A DNA stretch of 64,000 nt from Bacillus sonorensis NBRC 101234 = KCTC 13918 (lineage in GTDB: Bacteria > Bacillota > Bacilli > Bacillales > Bacillaceae), in assembly GCF_001592005.1 (NCBI RefSeq), contig NZ_BCVZ01000003.1, positions 62,001 through 126,000 of the forward strand, read 5' to 3'. Below the pieces are notes generated by a model. The model was not told where the DNA came from. It saw only the letters and a list, made by a program, of their open reading frames with translations, and did no database searches. The position numbers and the translations under genes were made by a program. Of the stretch, positions 18,582 to 27,243 are shown one piece after another (within the stretch, counting starts at the first letter, position 1; the number at the start of each line of letters is the position of its first letter).

Positions 18582-18923
18582 ATGGCTGTACAAACGAAGC
18601 TTGATTGCAAAAGAACCGTGAACTGTATGAAGATATTAAGCGACCCGACAAGACTGCTCATGCTGAAATTGCTTCAAGAAAAACCGTATTGCGTTTGTCA
18701 GCTCGTCGACATGTTCGAAACGAGCCAGCCCGCGGTCAGCCAGCATATCCGCAAATTGAAACAGGCGGACATGATCAAGGAAGACCGAAGGGAACAGTGG
18801 CGTTTTTATTCACTGCGTGACGATTTTCCGGAACGCGAATTAGTAGAAGCCGTTCTCAATCAATTAGAGGATGATGTTCTTCAAGCGGTCAAACAAAAAG
18901 CAAAGCCAGTGTCATGCGGCTAG
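18582..18923 (+). CDS. arsR: ArsR-family arsenic-responsive repressor
   Basis: A 113-residue winged-helix repressor. The start ATG 18582 follows GGAGGGGAG; an earlier frame-open ATG has no ribosome binding site. The inducer-binding motif YCVCQLVD (CVC box) is at about residues 37-44, and the recognition helix region QPAVSQHIRKLKQADMI follows. Two further cysteines lie near the ends. It controls the promoter just upstream and probably a second box before arsB. Confidence 0.93.
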   Translation: MAVQTKLDCKRTVNCMKILSDPTRLLMLKLLQEKPYCVCQLVDMFETSQPAVSQHIRKLKQADMIKEDRREQWRFYSLRDDFPERELVEAVLNQLEDDVLQAVKQKAKPVSCG

Positions 18924-18993
18924 GGTTTTGCACAAACAGATTCGCCGGACAGTGAAGCGCCTGCAAGCCGCAGGCTGCACACCTTTCCATAGA

Positions 18994-19017
18994 CTATATA
19001 ACAATTTGCTTATATAA
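18994..19017. promoter_or_regulatory. ArsR box 2, between arsR and arsB
   Basis: CTATATAA and TTATATAA flank an 8-base spacer, the same architecture as box 1. No good -35 is visible, so this may be a second weak promoter with its own operator or an internal roadblock that lowers arsB expression without arsenic. Confidence 0.7.
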
Positions 19018-19051
19018 AAGATTTGATACATAGCATAAAGGAGGAATGAAA

Positions 19052-20350
19052 TTGTCTTCAACGATTTTAGCAGCCGTGATTTTTCTGCTGACGCTTATAC
19101 TCGTGATTTGGCAGCCGAAGAATTTATCGATCGGCTGGTCAGCCTGCGGCGGCGCCGTATTGGCTTTCATCACCGGAGTCGTTGATGTCCAGGATGTTCT
19201 GGATGTCACGGGGATCGTATGGAATGCGACATTGACCTTTGTCGCGGTCATCATCATTTCGCTGATTCTCGATGAAATCGGATTTTTTGAGTGGGCTGCC
19301 TTGCATATGGCCAAAGCAGCAAAGGGAAACGGGATCAGGATGTTTATATACGTATCCGTCTTGGGCGCCATTGTCGCCGCATTATTTGCCAATGACGGGG
19401 CTGCGTTGATTTTGACACCGATTGTTCTTGCGATGGTACGCGCCCTGAATTTCAAAGAGGCACTCGTATTTCCATTTATAATCGCGAGCGGATTTATTGC
19501 GGATACCACATCGCTTCCGCTTGTTGTCAGCAACCTTGTCAATATCGTTTCGGCAGATTTCTTTCATATCGGCTTTATTGAATATGCGGCGCGGATGATC
19601 GTTCCAAATCTGTTTTCACTTTTAGCAAGCATGGTCGTCCTTTATTTGTTTTTCCGAAAGAGCATCCCGCGGCATTATGACATGACATATGTGAAACAAC
19701 CGAAGGAAGCCATTAAAGATGAGAAGATATTCCGCTTGTCATGGCTTATATTAGCCATTCTTTTAGCCGGCTATTTCGTCAGCGAGCTCTTTTCCATTCC
19801 CGTATCCATCATTGCAGGGGTAATTGCCGTTATTTTCATAATGGCAGCGAAAAACAGTTCGGCTGTTGAAACGAAGAAAGTGCTGAAAGGCGCCCCTTGG
19901 GCGATCGTCTTTTTCTCGATTGGCATGTATGTCGTCGTATACGGTTTGCGAAACGCCGGTTTAACAGCTGTCCTCTCTCAGGTGATACAAGCTGCCGCTG
20001 ATCAAGGAATGTTTGCCGGAACGATCGCCATGGGCTTTATCGCGGCAATTCTGTCTTCTGTCATGAACAATATGCCGACTGTTATGATTGATGCGCTTGC
20101 CATTCAGCACACGGATACCCACGGAATCATGAGGGAAGCATTGATCTATGCCAATGTCATCGGCTCCGACCTCGGTCCGAAAATCACGCCGATCGGCTCA
20201 CTGGCGACACTTTTATGGCTTCACGTCCTTTCATTGAAAGGTGTGAGAATTTCCTGGGGAACTTATTTTAAAACAGGAATCATTTTAACGATTCCGACGC
20301 TTTTCATCACGCTTGTCGGACTATATATTTGGCTTTTGATCATTCACTAA
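19052..20350 (+). CDS. arsB: Arsenite efflux permease
   Basis: A membrane protein of about 432 residues with eleven to twelve hydrophobic segments, of the ArsB/ion transporter superfamily. It includes [20 protein letters not shown] and [19 protein letters not shown], both family hallmarks. An ATG at 19046 lies one base from AAGGAGG, while the in-frame TTG at 19052 is spaced seven bases, so I take the TTG. It exports arsenite, the product of ArsC, which follows 18 bases later. Confidence 0.93.
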   Translation: MSSTILAAVIFLLTLILVIWQPKNLSIGWSACGGAVLAFITGVVDVQDVLDVTGIVWNATLTFVAVIIISLILDEIGFFEWAALHMAKAAKGNGIRMFIYVSVLGAIVAALFANDGAALILTPIVLAMVRALNFKEALVFPFIIASGFIADTTSLPLVVSNLVNIVSADFFHIGFIEYAARMIVPNLFSLLASMVVLYLFFRKSIPRHYDMTYVKQPKEAIKDEKIFRLSWLILAILLAGYFVSELFSIPVSIIAGVIAVIFIMAAKNSSAVETKKVLKGAPWAIVFFSIGMYVVVYGLRNAGLTAVLSQVIQAAADQGMFAGTIAMGFIAAILSSVMNNMPTVMIDALAIQHTDTHGIMREALIYANVIGSDLGPKITPIGSLATLLWLHVLSLKGVRISWGTYFKTGIILTIPTLFITLVGLYIWLLIIH

Positions 20351-20368
20351 CAAAGGAGACGATAACCA

Positions 20369-20788
20369 ATGACAAAGAAAACGATTTACTTTTTATGCAC
20401 AGGAAACTCCTGCCGCAGCCAAATGGCTGAAGGCTGGGCGAAATCACATCTCGGAGACGAATGGGACGTATACAGCGCGGGCATTGAAGCTCACGGATTG
20501 AACCCGAAGGCCGTGAAAGCCATGAAAGAAGCGGGCATCGATATTTCCGGGCAGACGTCGGATATAATTGATCCGGACATCTTAAACAATGCAGACCTTG
20601 TCGTTACCTTGTGCGGAGACGCGGCTGACAAATGCCCGATGACGCCTCCGCACGTCAAGCGGGAACATTGGGGCTTTGACGATCCGGCAAAAGCCGAAGG
20701 GACCGAAGAAGAGAAATGGGCATTTTTCCAGCGGGTTCGCGATGAAATCGGCGAACGCATCAAACGTTTTGCGGAGATAGGGGAATAA
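20369..20788 (+). CDS. arsC: Arsenate reductase, thioredoxin-coupled
   Basis: A 139-residue low-molecular-weight-phosphatase-fold arsenate reductase. The P-loop [14 protein letters not shown] places the nucleophilic Cys10 and the structural Cys15, and [13 protein letters not shown] holds the Cys82/Cys89 relay, which defines the thioredoxin-dependent class. It reduces arsenate to arsenite for export by ArsB. AAAGGAGAC precedes the ATG. Confidence 0.96.
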   Translation: MTKKTIYFLCTGNSCRSQMAEGWAKSHLGDEWDVYSAGIEAHGLNPKAVKAMKEAGIDISGQTSDIIDPDILNNADLVVTLCGDAADKCPMTPPHVKREHWGFDDPAKAEGTEEEKWAFFQRVRDEIGERIKRFAEIGE

Positions 20789-20801
20789 AACGACCATTAG
20801 A

Positions 20802-20840
20802 AACAGCCGATCCCCATGATACGGGCGATCGGCTGTTTTT
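20802..20840 (+). terminator. Terminator of the ars operon
   Basis: AACAGCCGATC pairs with GATCGGCTGTT, followed by TTTTT. It is strong and starts 13 bases after arsC. Confidence 0.9.
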
Positions 20841-21039
20841 ATGCGGCCGCATTTCCAGACCAGTGTCCATTGAATGCCATACCTGCTGCAAGACACGGGG
20901 AAAAAATGCCGATGGATACTGACATGTTATCGTTGATGAACATATCTCTTTTGTTCAGATTCCGGCACAGGCAGACTGGGGAAGCCATTACTTCAAATGA
21001 AAGACCTCCATATCAAGATCAAGCGGAGGTCTTTTTTTA
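20841..21039 (+). other. Gene-free stretch ending in a second terminator
   Basis: No credible gene is visible here; the open frames have poor composition and no ribosome binding site. The stretch ends with a clear hairpin, AAGACCTCC (21001-21009) paired with GGAGGTCTT (21025-21033) and followed by TTTTTT. That suggests a lost gene once preceded the GntR operon. Confidence 0.6.
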
Positions 21040-21047
21040 TAGCGAGG

Positions 21048-21095
21048 TTGACAACGGTGTTATTACTGTTTATATTGTATATATACAGTAATAAC
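21048..21095 (+). promoter_or_regulatory. Promoter and operator of the GntR/ABC operon
   Basis: TTGACA (21048-21053) and TATATT (21071-21076) have 17-base spacing. A perfect 11-base inverted repeat, GTTATTACTGT (21059-21069) and ACAGTAATAAC (21085-21095), surrounds the -10. It is the obvious binding site for the GntR-family product of the first gene, giving autoregulation. Confidence 0.88.
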
Positions 21096-21115
21096 GAATT
21101 GAGGGATGTTATGCA

Positions 21116-21490
21116 TTGAATATATTGATTTCAAATGCTTCTGATGAGCCGATCTACATGCAGATCGTAAACCAATTCAAGGAACAAATCGTAAAGGGGG
21201 AGCTGGCAGAAGCAGAGCCGCTCCCATCGATCAGAAATCTTGCCAAAGAACTTAAAATCAGCGTCATTACAACGAAAAGAGCCTATGACGAGCTCGAAAA
21301 AGAAGGATTTATCGTTACCGTTGCAGGAAAAGGGTCGTATGTCGCAGCCATCAACACGGAGATGCTGCGGGAGACGAAAGTGAAAATGATCGAAGAAAAA
21401 ATGACTGAAGCCATTACAGAAGCCAAGCTTGCCGGCTTAACTTTGAAAGAGCTCCAAGACATGCTCAGGCTGATATATGAGGGGTGGTAG
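21116..21490 (+). CDS. GntR-family regulator, YtrA subfamily
   Basis: A 124-residue short GntR repressor: winged HTH (PIYMQIVNQFKEQIVKGEL, then LPSIRNLAKELKISVITTKR) plus a short helical dimerisation tail, the YtrA type that controls ABC transporters. Start TTG 21116 is preceded by GAGGG; the nearby ATG at 21111 runs into a stop. It probably represses its own operon through the 37-base palindromic region upstream. Inducer unknown; cell-envelope stress is usual for the subfamily. Confidence 0.88.
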   Translation: MNILISNASDEPIYMQIVNQFKEQIVKGELAEAEPLPSIRNLAKELKISVITTKRAYDELEKEGFIVTVAGKGSYVAAINTEMLRETKVKMIEEKMTEAITEAKLAGLTLKELQDMLRLIYEGW

Positions 21491-21492
21491 CA

Positions 21493-22371
21493 TTGGATAA
21501 GATATTGGAAATCAAGAATGTATCGAAAAACTTTAAAGATTTTTCATTAAAAAACATTAATTTCAGCCTTGAAAAAGGCTATATTATGGGCTTTATCGGG
21601 CCAAATGGCGCGGGGAAAAGCACAACAATCAAACTGATCATGAATTTAATCAAAAAAGACCAGGGAGAAATCAATATTTTCGGTCTGGATCATGAACGGC
21701 ATAATCTCGCGATTAAACAGAGAATCGGCTTCGTTTATGATGAAAATCATTTTTACGAAGAGCTGACCGTAAGCGAAATGAAGGGGATCATCAGCCCGTT
21801 TTACGCCAGATGGGATGAAGCCGCTTTTCAGCAATATGCGAAAGACTTCCGCCTCCCTCTAAAGAAACAGATTAAACATATGTCAAAAGGGATGAAGATG
21901 AAGTTCTCATTAGCGATCGCTCTTTCGCATCATGCAGATCTGCTTATCATGGATGAGCCGACTTCGGGATTGGACCCTCTTGTCAGATCTGAACTTCTCG
22001 ATGTTCTGCAAACATTGCTTGAAGACGAAAACAAATCGATTTTCTTTTCGACACATATTACATCAGATTTAGAAAAAGTCGCCGATTATATCACGTTAAT
22101 CAATAACGGCCAGTTGGTATTAAGCAAGACAAAGGATGAGCTTTTAGAAGAATATTGCATTGTCAAAGGGAGTCATGACACGCTCCATGCAGGAGGGGAA
22201 GGCATCCTGATCGGCCTTAAGAAAAACCGCTTTGGTTTTGAAGGGCTGTCCAGACATAAGCGGGAAGTCGTTCAGCAATTCGGGGATTCGGTGATGATTG
22301 AAAAACCTACATTAGAAGATATTATGGTGTTTTCCACTGGCAGGAGTGATCAAGATGTTCCATCTTATTAA
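21493..22371 (+). CDS. ABC transporter ATP-binding protein
   Basis: A 292-residue ATPase: Walker A GPNGAGKST at about 40, signature MSKGMKMKFSLA at about 136, Walker B LLIMDEPTSGLDP at about 158, and a C-terminal extension of about 80 residues. The TTG at 21493 is spaced five bases from GAGGGGTGG; a GTG at 21484 lies inside that site. It overlaps the permease gene by 17 bases. It resembles exporters or envelope-protective systems paired with YtrA regulators. Confidence 0.9.
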   Translation: MDKILEIKNVSKNFKDFSLKNINFSLEKGYIMGFIGPNGAGKSTTIKLIMNLIKKDQGEINIFGLDHERHNLAIKQRIGFVYDENHFYEELTVSEMKGIISPFYARWDEAAFQQYAKDFRLPLKKQIKHMSKGMKMKFSLAIALSHHADLLIMDEPTSGLDPLVRSELLDVLQTLLEDENKSIFFSTHITSDLEKVADYITLINNGQLVLSKTKDELLEEYCIVKGSHDTLHAGGEGILIGLKKNRFGFEGLSRHKREVVQQFGDSVMIEKPTLEDIMVFSTGRSDQDVPSY

Positions 22372-23008
22372 AAAAGATATTTTGATGCAAAAAAAAGCGT
22401 TAAAATTGTCCATTCTATTAATGGTCTTTTTCACTTTTACCCTCGCTAACATCGGGCAAGTCGGATTTTTGGTCAGCGTATTGGCCGTCACATATCAATT
22501 GGCCTTAGGCGCAAGCTCTTTGGAGGATAAAAATAACAGCGATAAAATACTGATCAGCCTTCCGATCAGGAAAAGCACGATTGTATTGTCAAAATACGCA
22601 TCGATCTATGTGTACGCCGCGTTCGCCATTCTGATCTACTATGTCGTTTATCTGGTCATCAAGCTGGTAAACGCTCCGCTTGATATTTCTTTCAATTTAA
22701 CGGGAATTTTGGGCGCAGCGGTCACGGTCACCTTGTTTTGTTCGATATCGTTTCCGCTGATTTTCAAGTATGGCTATCTAAAATCGCGAATGGCCAATAT
22801 GGTGATCTTTTTCGTATTCATATTTGGAGGATCAGGCTTATTCAAATTTTTAAACCAGGGGCCGGCGTCTTGGAATCAAAGCATCATAGCGTTTCTCCAA
22901 AATGCAACAGAGACGGGGGCGATCGCGCTTTTAATTTGTGTGCTGCTGCTGATTCTGATATTGTCATATACTGTGTCTCTACATTTTTATCAAAAACGAG
23001 AGTTCTAG
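22355..23008 (+). CDS. ABC-2 type membrane permease
   Basis: A 217-residue protein with about six hydrophobic segments and the short soluble stretch ASSLEDKNNSDKILISLPIR, typical of ABC-2 permeases of the YhcI/YtrC kind. The ATG at 22355 follows CAGGAG by eight bases. It partners the ATPase upstream. Substrate not inferable. Confidence 0.85.
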   Translation: MFHLIKKDILMQKKALKLSILLMVFFTFTLANIGQVGFLVSVLAVTYQLALGASSLEDKNNSDKILISLPIRKSTIVLSKYASIYVYAAFAILIYYVVYLVIKLVNAPLDISFNLTGILGAAVTVTLFCSISFPLIFKYGYLKSRMANMVIFFVFIFGGSGLFKFLNQGPASWNQSIIAFLQNATETGAIALLICVLLLILILSYTVSLHFYQKREF

Positions 23009-23013
23009 CATGA

Positions 23014-23043
23014 AAAACCACCGGCAGCGATACCGGTGGTTTT
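23014..23043. terminator. Bidirectional terminator
   Basis: AAAACCACCGG and CCGGTGGTTTT form an 11-base stem with an 8-base loop, between convergent genes ending at 23008 and 23050. Confidence 0.9.
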
Positions 23044-23049
23044 CATTTG

Positions 23050-23691
23050 CTATGCTTCTTTCGTTTTGTTGAACAGCACCAAAAAACGGCAATGATCGCC
23101 ATCGTCAGCCCTGCATGTCAGCCTTTTCACCTGTTCCGTGCCCAAGACTTTTTTAAACATCTCGGTCTCACAGGCACAGGCTTTTTTAAATTCTTTTGCC
23201 ACAGCGAAGATGGGGCAGTTATGTTCAACGATTTCATATGTTTCATCATCTATTTTTGTAACATCGGCCATATAGCCTTTTCCATTTTGGATCGTTGTAA
23301 GCTCTTCGATTTTTTCTGATGCTGTCTTCCCCCTCATATTGGGCAAGTAGCTGTTTTTTTGCCGTTCGCTTCTTTTTTCCAACAGATAATCGATAATGTC
23401 TTCACCATGCAATTCTTTTAGATCATGAAGAAATTCAACCGCCATATGTTCATAGTTTTTCGGAAAAAGCTCTTCGGCTTTAGGGGACAGCGAATATACC
23501 AGAAGCGGGCGTCCCATCGGCTGTCTCACTTCGCTGATGGTGAGAAGTGAATCCCGCTCTAACACATTCAGATGTTTTCTGACAGCCATTTCGGTTATTC
23601 CCAAATAGTTAGAAAGCTGATTGACGGTCAGCTGTTTCTCCTTTTTTAACAGTTCAAGTATTTTATCTTTTGTCGAGAGCCTGGAATCCAT
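23050..23691 (-). CDS. HTH regulator with cysteine-rich C-terminal sensor (SufR-like)
   Basis: A 213-residue protein. The N-terminal winged helix (LTVNQLSNYLGITEMAVRKH) is of the ArsR/DeoR type with the PMGRPLLVYSLS wing. The C-terminal half carries cysteines at HNCPIF, KACACET, RLTCRAD and DHCRF. The first two are separated by 12 residues, as in Fe-S-binding SufR regulators. That suggests redox, iron or NO sensing through a metal cluster. It is divergent from the superoxide dismutase gene, with a clear inverted repeat between them. The regulator/target pairing is inferred. Confidence 0.75.
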   Translation of the reverse strand: MDSRLSTKDKILELLKKEKQLTVNQLSNYLGITEMAVRKHLNVLERDSLLTISEVRQPMGRPLLVYSLSPKAEELFPKNYEHMAVEFLHDLKELHGEDIIDYLLEKRSERQKNSYLPNMRGKTASEKIEELTTIQNGKGYMADVTKIDDETYEIVEHNCPIFAVAKEFKKACACETEMFKKVLGTEQVKRLTCRADDGDHCRFLVLFNKTKEA

Positions 23692-23880
23692 TTGATCACC
23701 CGCCTTTTTTCAAGAATGTTGAACAATTAAGTTTATCATATTTCAGTAAAAGAAACCAAGCTTTAACAAGCGCGCCATCGCCTTAAAACCAACACGAATC
23801 GCCGATTGAAAAGGGGCTTCTCGTCACTGTTGGCGGGCTAATCGAACCGATCAGTCAGAGGAGGGAGAAAAACTACCGGC

Positions 23881-23929
23881 AACTTTTTAAACTTAATGGT
23901 TGAAAAAGTTTATAAAATGAATTTATAAT
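23881..23929 (+). promoter_or_regulatory. sod promoter with inverted repeat
   Basis: TTGAAA (23900-23905) and TATAAT (23924-23929) have an 18-base spacer. An 8-base inverted repeat, AACTTTTT (23881-23888) and AAAAAGTT (23903-23910), overlaps the -35 and could be the operator for the divergent regulator. The rest of 23692-23969 shows no gene; an AGGAGGGAG at 23857-23866 leads into nothing. Confidence 0.65.
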
Positions 23930-23969
23930 AGATTCATAACCTAATCCATACATATGAGGAGGAAATAAC

Positions 23970-24584
23970 ATGTCAAAATATGAACTTCCTGAATTGCCAT
24001 ATTCTTTTGACGCGCTTGAACCTTATATTGACGAGGAGACGATGAAGATTCACCATGACCGCCATCATGCTACATATGTGAATAATTTAAATGCAGCATT
24101 GGAAGGCCATGATGATCTCGCCGGCAAAACTGTTGAAGAGCTGATTGCAAACCTTGATGCAGTGCCCGACAGTATTCGCATAGCCGTTCGCAACAACGGG
24201 GGAGGGCATGCAAACCACAGCCTGTTTTGGAATATCCTTTCTCCAAACGGAGGCGGCGCGCCTTCAGGCGAGATTGCAAAAGCGATCGATCAAACGTTTG
24301 GAAGCTATGATCAATTTAAAGAAGAATTTGCGAAAGCAGCGGCCGGACGATTTGGCTCAGGCTGGGCTTGGCTTGCCGTCGACAAAGACCGTTTGGTGAT
24401 TACCTCTACACCTAACCAGGACAGCCCGCTCATGGAAGGTCAAAAACCGGTCCTCGGACTTGATGTGTGGGAACATGCCTACTATTTAAATTATCAAAAC
24501 AAACGTCCTGATTACATTTCCGCTTTCTTCAATGTCGTCAACTGGGACGCGGTCAATCAATATTATCAGGCTGCCCGCGGATAG
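23970..24584 (+). CDS. Superoxide dismutase, Mn/Fe family
   Basis: A 204-residue SOD. The metal ligands are visible: His in MKIHHDRHH (about 27), His in NHSLFW (about 82), and Asp and His in [10 protein letters not shown] (about 163 and 167). The motif [11 protein letters not shown] and the Mn-type GSGWAWL are present. TATGAGGAGG precedes the ATG. It converts superoxide to peroxide in the cytoplasm. Genomes of this group usually carry another sodA, so this is probably an accessory copy. Confidence 0.92.
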   Translation: MSKYELPELPYSFDALEPYIDEETMKIHHDRHHATYVNNLNAALEGHDDLAGKTVEELIANLDAVPDSIRIAVRNNGGGHANHSLFWNILSPNGGGAPSGEIAKAIDQTFGSYDQFKEEFAKAAAGRFGSGWAWLAVDKDRLVITSTPNQDSPLMEGQKPVLGLDVWEHAYYLNYQNKRPDYISAFFNVVNWDAVNQYYQAARG

Positions 24585-24624
24585 AAGATTTTGTTACAGG
24601 GCTTGAACGATGGAGGTTTTTTAA

Positions 24625-25251
24625 ATGGCAAAGGTTTTATTTATCAAAGCAAACTCGCGTCCGGCCGAACAGGCGGTGAGCGTAAAGCTTTATCAGGCAT
24701 TTTTGGACAGTTATAAAAAATCGCATCCTGAAGATCAAACAACAGAGCTGGATTTATTTAAAGAAAATCTGCCTTACTATGACACAGATATGATCAACGG
24801 GATGTTTAAATTGGCAAAGGGCATGGAACTGACAGATGCTGAAAAAGAAGCTGCAGGGCTTGTTCAGAAATATTTAGATCAGTTCCTTGCAGCCGACAAA
24901 GTCGTTTTCGCATTTCCGCTCTGGAATTTCAGCGTTCCATCCGTGCTTCACACATATCTGGACTACCTTTCACAAGCCGGCAAGACCTTCAAGTATACGC
25001 CTGAAGGACCTGTCGGGCTGATTCATGACAAAAAAGTGGCGCTTCTTAATGCCAGAGGAGGCGTCTACTCAGAAGGGCCTGCACAATCAACGGAAATGGC
25101 TGTTAACTATGTGAATAACATTCTGCATTTCTGGGGCGTAAAAGACTTGACAACCGTCATTATCGAAGGACACAACCAATTCCCAGACCGGGCCGAACAA
25201 ATCATCGAAGATGGATTGAAAAAAGCAGAAGCCGCGGCCGTTAATTTTTAA
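24625..25251 (+). CDS. azoR: FMN-dependent NADH-azoreductase
   Basis: A 208-residue flavodoxin-fold AzoR protein. FMN-binding segments are FIKANSRP at the start, FPLWNFSVPSVLHTYLDYL at about 93-111 and NARGGVYSEG at about 139. The family reduces quinones and azo compounds by two-electron transfer, protecting against thiol-reactive electrophiles. GGAGGT precedes the ATG. It lies 40 bases after the SOD with no visible terminator, so it may share the SOD promoter. Confidence 0.92.
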   Translation: MAKVLFIKANSRPAEQAVSVKLYQAFLDSYKKSHPEDQTTELDLFKENLPYYDTDMINGMFKLAKGMELTDAEKEAAGLVQKYLDQFLAADKVVFAFPLWNFSVPSVLHTYLDYLSQAGKTFKYTPEGPVGLIHDKKVALLNARGGVYSEGPAQSTEMAVNYVNNILHFWGVKDLTTVIIEGHNQFPDRAEQIIEDGLKKAEAAAVNF

Positions 25252-25283
25252 TAAAATTCACAGTCGAAAGCAGGTTTCCATTC

Positions 25284-25559
25284 ATGACAACATCCATCAA
25301 GCTCCTGCGCGTCATCGGTATTGGTTGAAGGAATCTCCTATTTGGCCATTGCTCTTCATCGCGATGCCGTTTAAATACTTTGCCGGTTATTCCGGCCTTG
25401 TTCAGAGCTTCGGCATGATACACGGATTGTTTCTCCTGTTTGTGCTGATGCTGGTTCCTTCACCGCTGGGCGTTCATCAGCGTTCTCGGAGCTTTCATGG
25501 CATCGCTCTTGCCGTTTGGCACGTTTGTTCTCGATATCCGTCTGAGGAAAAGGCAGTGA
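25284..25559 (+). pseudogene. DUF3817 membrane protein, frameshifted
   Basis: Three frames in turn encode pieces of one small DUF3817 protein: MTTSIKLLRVIGI at 25284; then LVEGISYLAIAL and LLFIAMPFKYFAGYSG in the middle; then AFISVLGAFMASLLPFGTFV and LDIRLRKRQ up to the stop at 25557. At least two or three small indels are needed to join them. The intact family member is about 90 residues with three membrane helices. No single frame restores it. Confidence 0.8.
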
Positions 25560-25585
25560 GGCGGTAAGCGTCTGGTCTTAATCAA

Positions 25586-25619
25586 AAGAAGGATCTCCCA
25601 GGGGAGGCCCTTCTTTTTT
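25586..25619. terminator. Terminator between two pseudogenes
   Basis: AAGAAGG and CCTTCTT flank an inner CTCC/GGAG stem and are followed by TTTTTT. It overlaps the end of the converging RraA-like pseudogene. Confidence 0.78.
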
Positions 25620-26073
25620 ATTCTGAAAGAATCTCATCAAGATGCTGCCGCACAGCCTGGGAATTCGCGGAAATATGGTCTGCCCGTTCTTGATCTTTAT
25701 TCATCTTTTCCAGCGCTTTTAAAAAAATCGTCTCTTCACCTGTCTGCGGGATGATCACCACTCCATCCGCATCGCCTGCAATAATATTTCCCGGCTGAAC
25801 CTGAACCCCTCCGCAGGAAATGGGCAGATCCCTGCCTTGCCGCTTGCAGCAACAGTCGTTCCCTTTGCATCTATGATTAACGCATTTCCTGGTCTCGCTT
25901 TCCGTTTCGCTCTTAGCACCACTGTGTTGTCTCCGACAGGCATTTTTTCCGGTAAAAGCTCTATCATTCTCTTTCAGAGGTTTGATGGCGGGGTCTAAAT
26001 GGTTCAGTCCCTGCATGGCATCAGAAATACAGTGAGGCGGAATGTCTTCAAGCCGATTCAAAATATTATTCAT
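25618..26073 (-). pseudogene. RraA/HMG-aldolase family protein, frameshifted with internal deletion
   Basis: The ATG at 26073 has a good TTGGAGG. The product begins as an RraA-family protein (ILNRLEDIPPHCISDAMQGL), loses frame, continues in another frame (MPVGDNTVVLRAKRKARPGN, then ALIIDAKGTT), and returns for the C-terminus (ISCGGVQVQPGNIIAGDADG, then VVIIP). About 50-60 residues between IDAKG and the ISCGGV segment of the family, including the catalytic core, are missing. It is divergent from the LysR gene. The intact family cleaves 4-hydroxy-2-oxo acids or decarboxylates oxaloacetate. Confidence 0.82.
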
Positions 26074-26212
26074 TTTCATTCCTCCAACATCAAATTGATT
26101 TTACTTATGAATAACTAATCATATTAAATGCTGTTTATAAAATGTTAATATAATATTGACAGACATAACCTGTCTGCATAACAGATTCACACGACTCATG
26201 GGGGATGAAAGG

Positions 26213-27088
26213 ATGAAGGATCAGGACTGGATCATCATACAAACACTTTATAAACATAAAAACATCACAAAAACGGCCCGGGAATTATTTATATCTCAGC
26301 CTTCTATAACGAAACGCCTCCGTCAAATCGAAAAGGAATTCGGCGTCACCGTCGTTCAGAGAGACAGAAGGGGGGTTCATTTTACAACCCAAGGAGAGTT
26401 TTTGGCAAAGGCCGCGGATGAAATTCTATTCAAATTTCGCGACATTAAAGAAAAAGTACAAAATATGGGCCAGCAAGTGACCGGAACATTAAGAATAGGC
26501 GTATCCCATTATTTTACGAAATACCAGCTTCCAGGGATTTTGAAAAAATTCAAAATGAAATATCCTCAAGTCGACTTTCAAGTGACGACCGGCTGGTCCC
26601 GGGACATTTACAATCTGGTGTATCATCGGGAAGTCCATGCCGGATTTATCCGCGGAAATTATGAATGGCCGGATCAGCGGCATTTGCTGTTTAATGAACC
26701 GATTTGCATTGCGTCGATTGATGACATCGATCTGCAAAATCTCCCAAGCCTTCCGCGAATCGATTACCAGACAGAACAATCATTTGAAGACATCCTGAAA
26801 AACTGGTGGGTCAGTAACTATTCTGAACCGCCCCTTATTGGGATAAAAGTGGACAAGGTAGATACTTGCAGAGAAATGATCATCAACGGTTTGGGATATG
26901 CGATCGTTCCAAGACGAATATTCGCTGAGGATGAAAAGGTGAATAAAATAGACATTAAAGACCGGGAGGGACATCGGATTTTAAGGGAAACATGGATGTG
27001 TTACTACGATGAAATTCTTGAAATCAACACAGTCCGCGCATTTATCGACTTTATAAAAGAGCTTGATCTGGCCCGGCAAACATTATGA
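26213..27088 (+). CDS. LysR-family regulator (YraN-like)
   Basis: A 291-residue LysR regulator. The N-terminal HTH is visible as NITKTARELFISQPSITKRL, and the effector domain starts near GTLRIGVSHYFTKYQLPGIL. Among three frame-open ATGs, 26213 has the best-placed GGGGG and gives a normal N-terminus. It lies between a divergent RraA-like pseudogene and a PrpF-like pseudogene/aconitase pair on the same strand, so it probably regulates tricarboxylate use. YraN of B. subtilis occupies a comparable place next to yraM (PrpF family). Confidence 0.88.
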   Translation: MKDQDWIIIQTLYKHKNITKTARELFISQPSITKRLRQIEKEFGVTVVQRDRRGVHFTTQGEFLAKAADEILFKFRDIKEKVQNMGQQVTGTLRIGVSHYFTKYQLPGILKKFKMKYPQVDFQVTTGWSRDIYNLVYHREVHAGFIRGNYEWPDQRHLLFNEPICIASIDDIDLQNLPSLPRIDYQTEQSFEDILKNWWVSNYSEPPLIGIKVDKVDTCREMIINGLGYAIVPRRIFAEDEKVNKIDIKDREGHRILRETWMCYYDEILEINTVRAFIDFIKELDLARQTL

Positions 27089-27099
27089 AATCTTCTCCA

Positions 27100-27127
27100 A
27101 AAGAACCTTCTTCACGGTTCTTTTTTG
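27100..27127 (+). terminator. Terminator after lysR
   Basis: AAGAACC and GGTTCTT with an 8-base loop, followed by TTTTTG. It separates lysR from the downstream genes, which need their own promoter in the AT-rich 27128-27243 stretch. Confidence 0.85.
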
Positions 27128-27243
27128 TTTTAGATATTCAAAATTATTATTGTTAATCATCAAAAATGAGTATTTTTTTTATGTCTAAAACTGAACTAAA
27201 ATAAGCGATATATTGACAGAAATGATATGGAGGTTGATTACAG

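Noticed and set aside
20816..21091. 91-codon frame between arsC and the GntR gene
   Set aside because: It begins inside the ars terminator, runs through another terminator and the GntR promoter/operator, and has no ribosome binding site.
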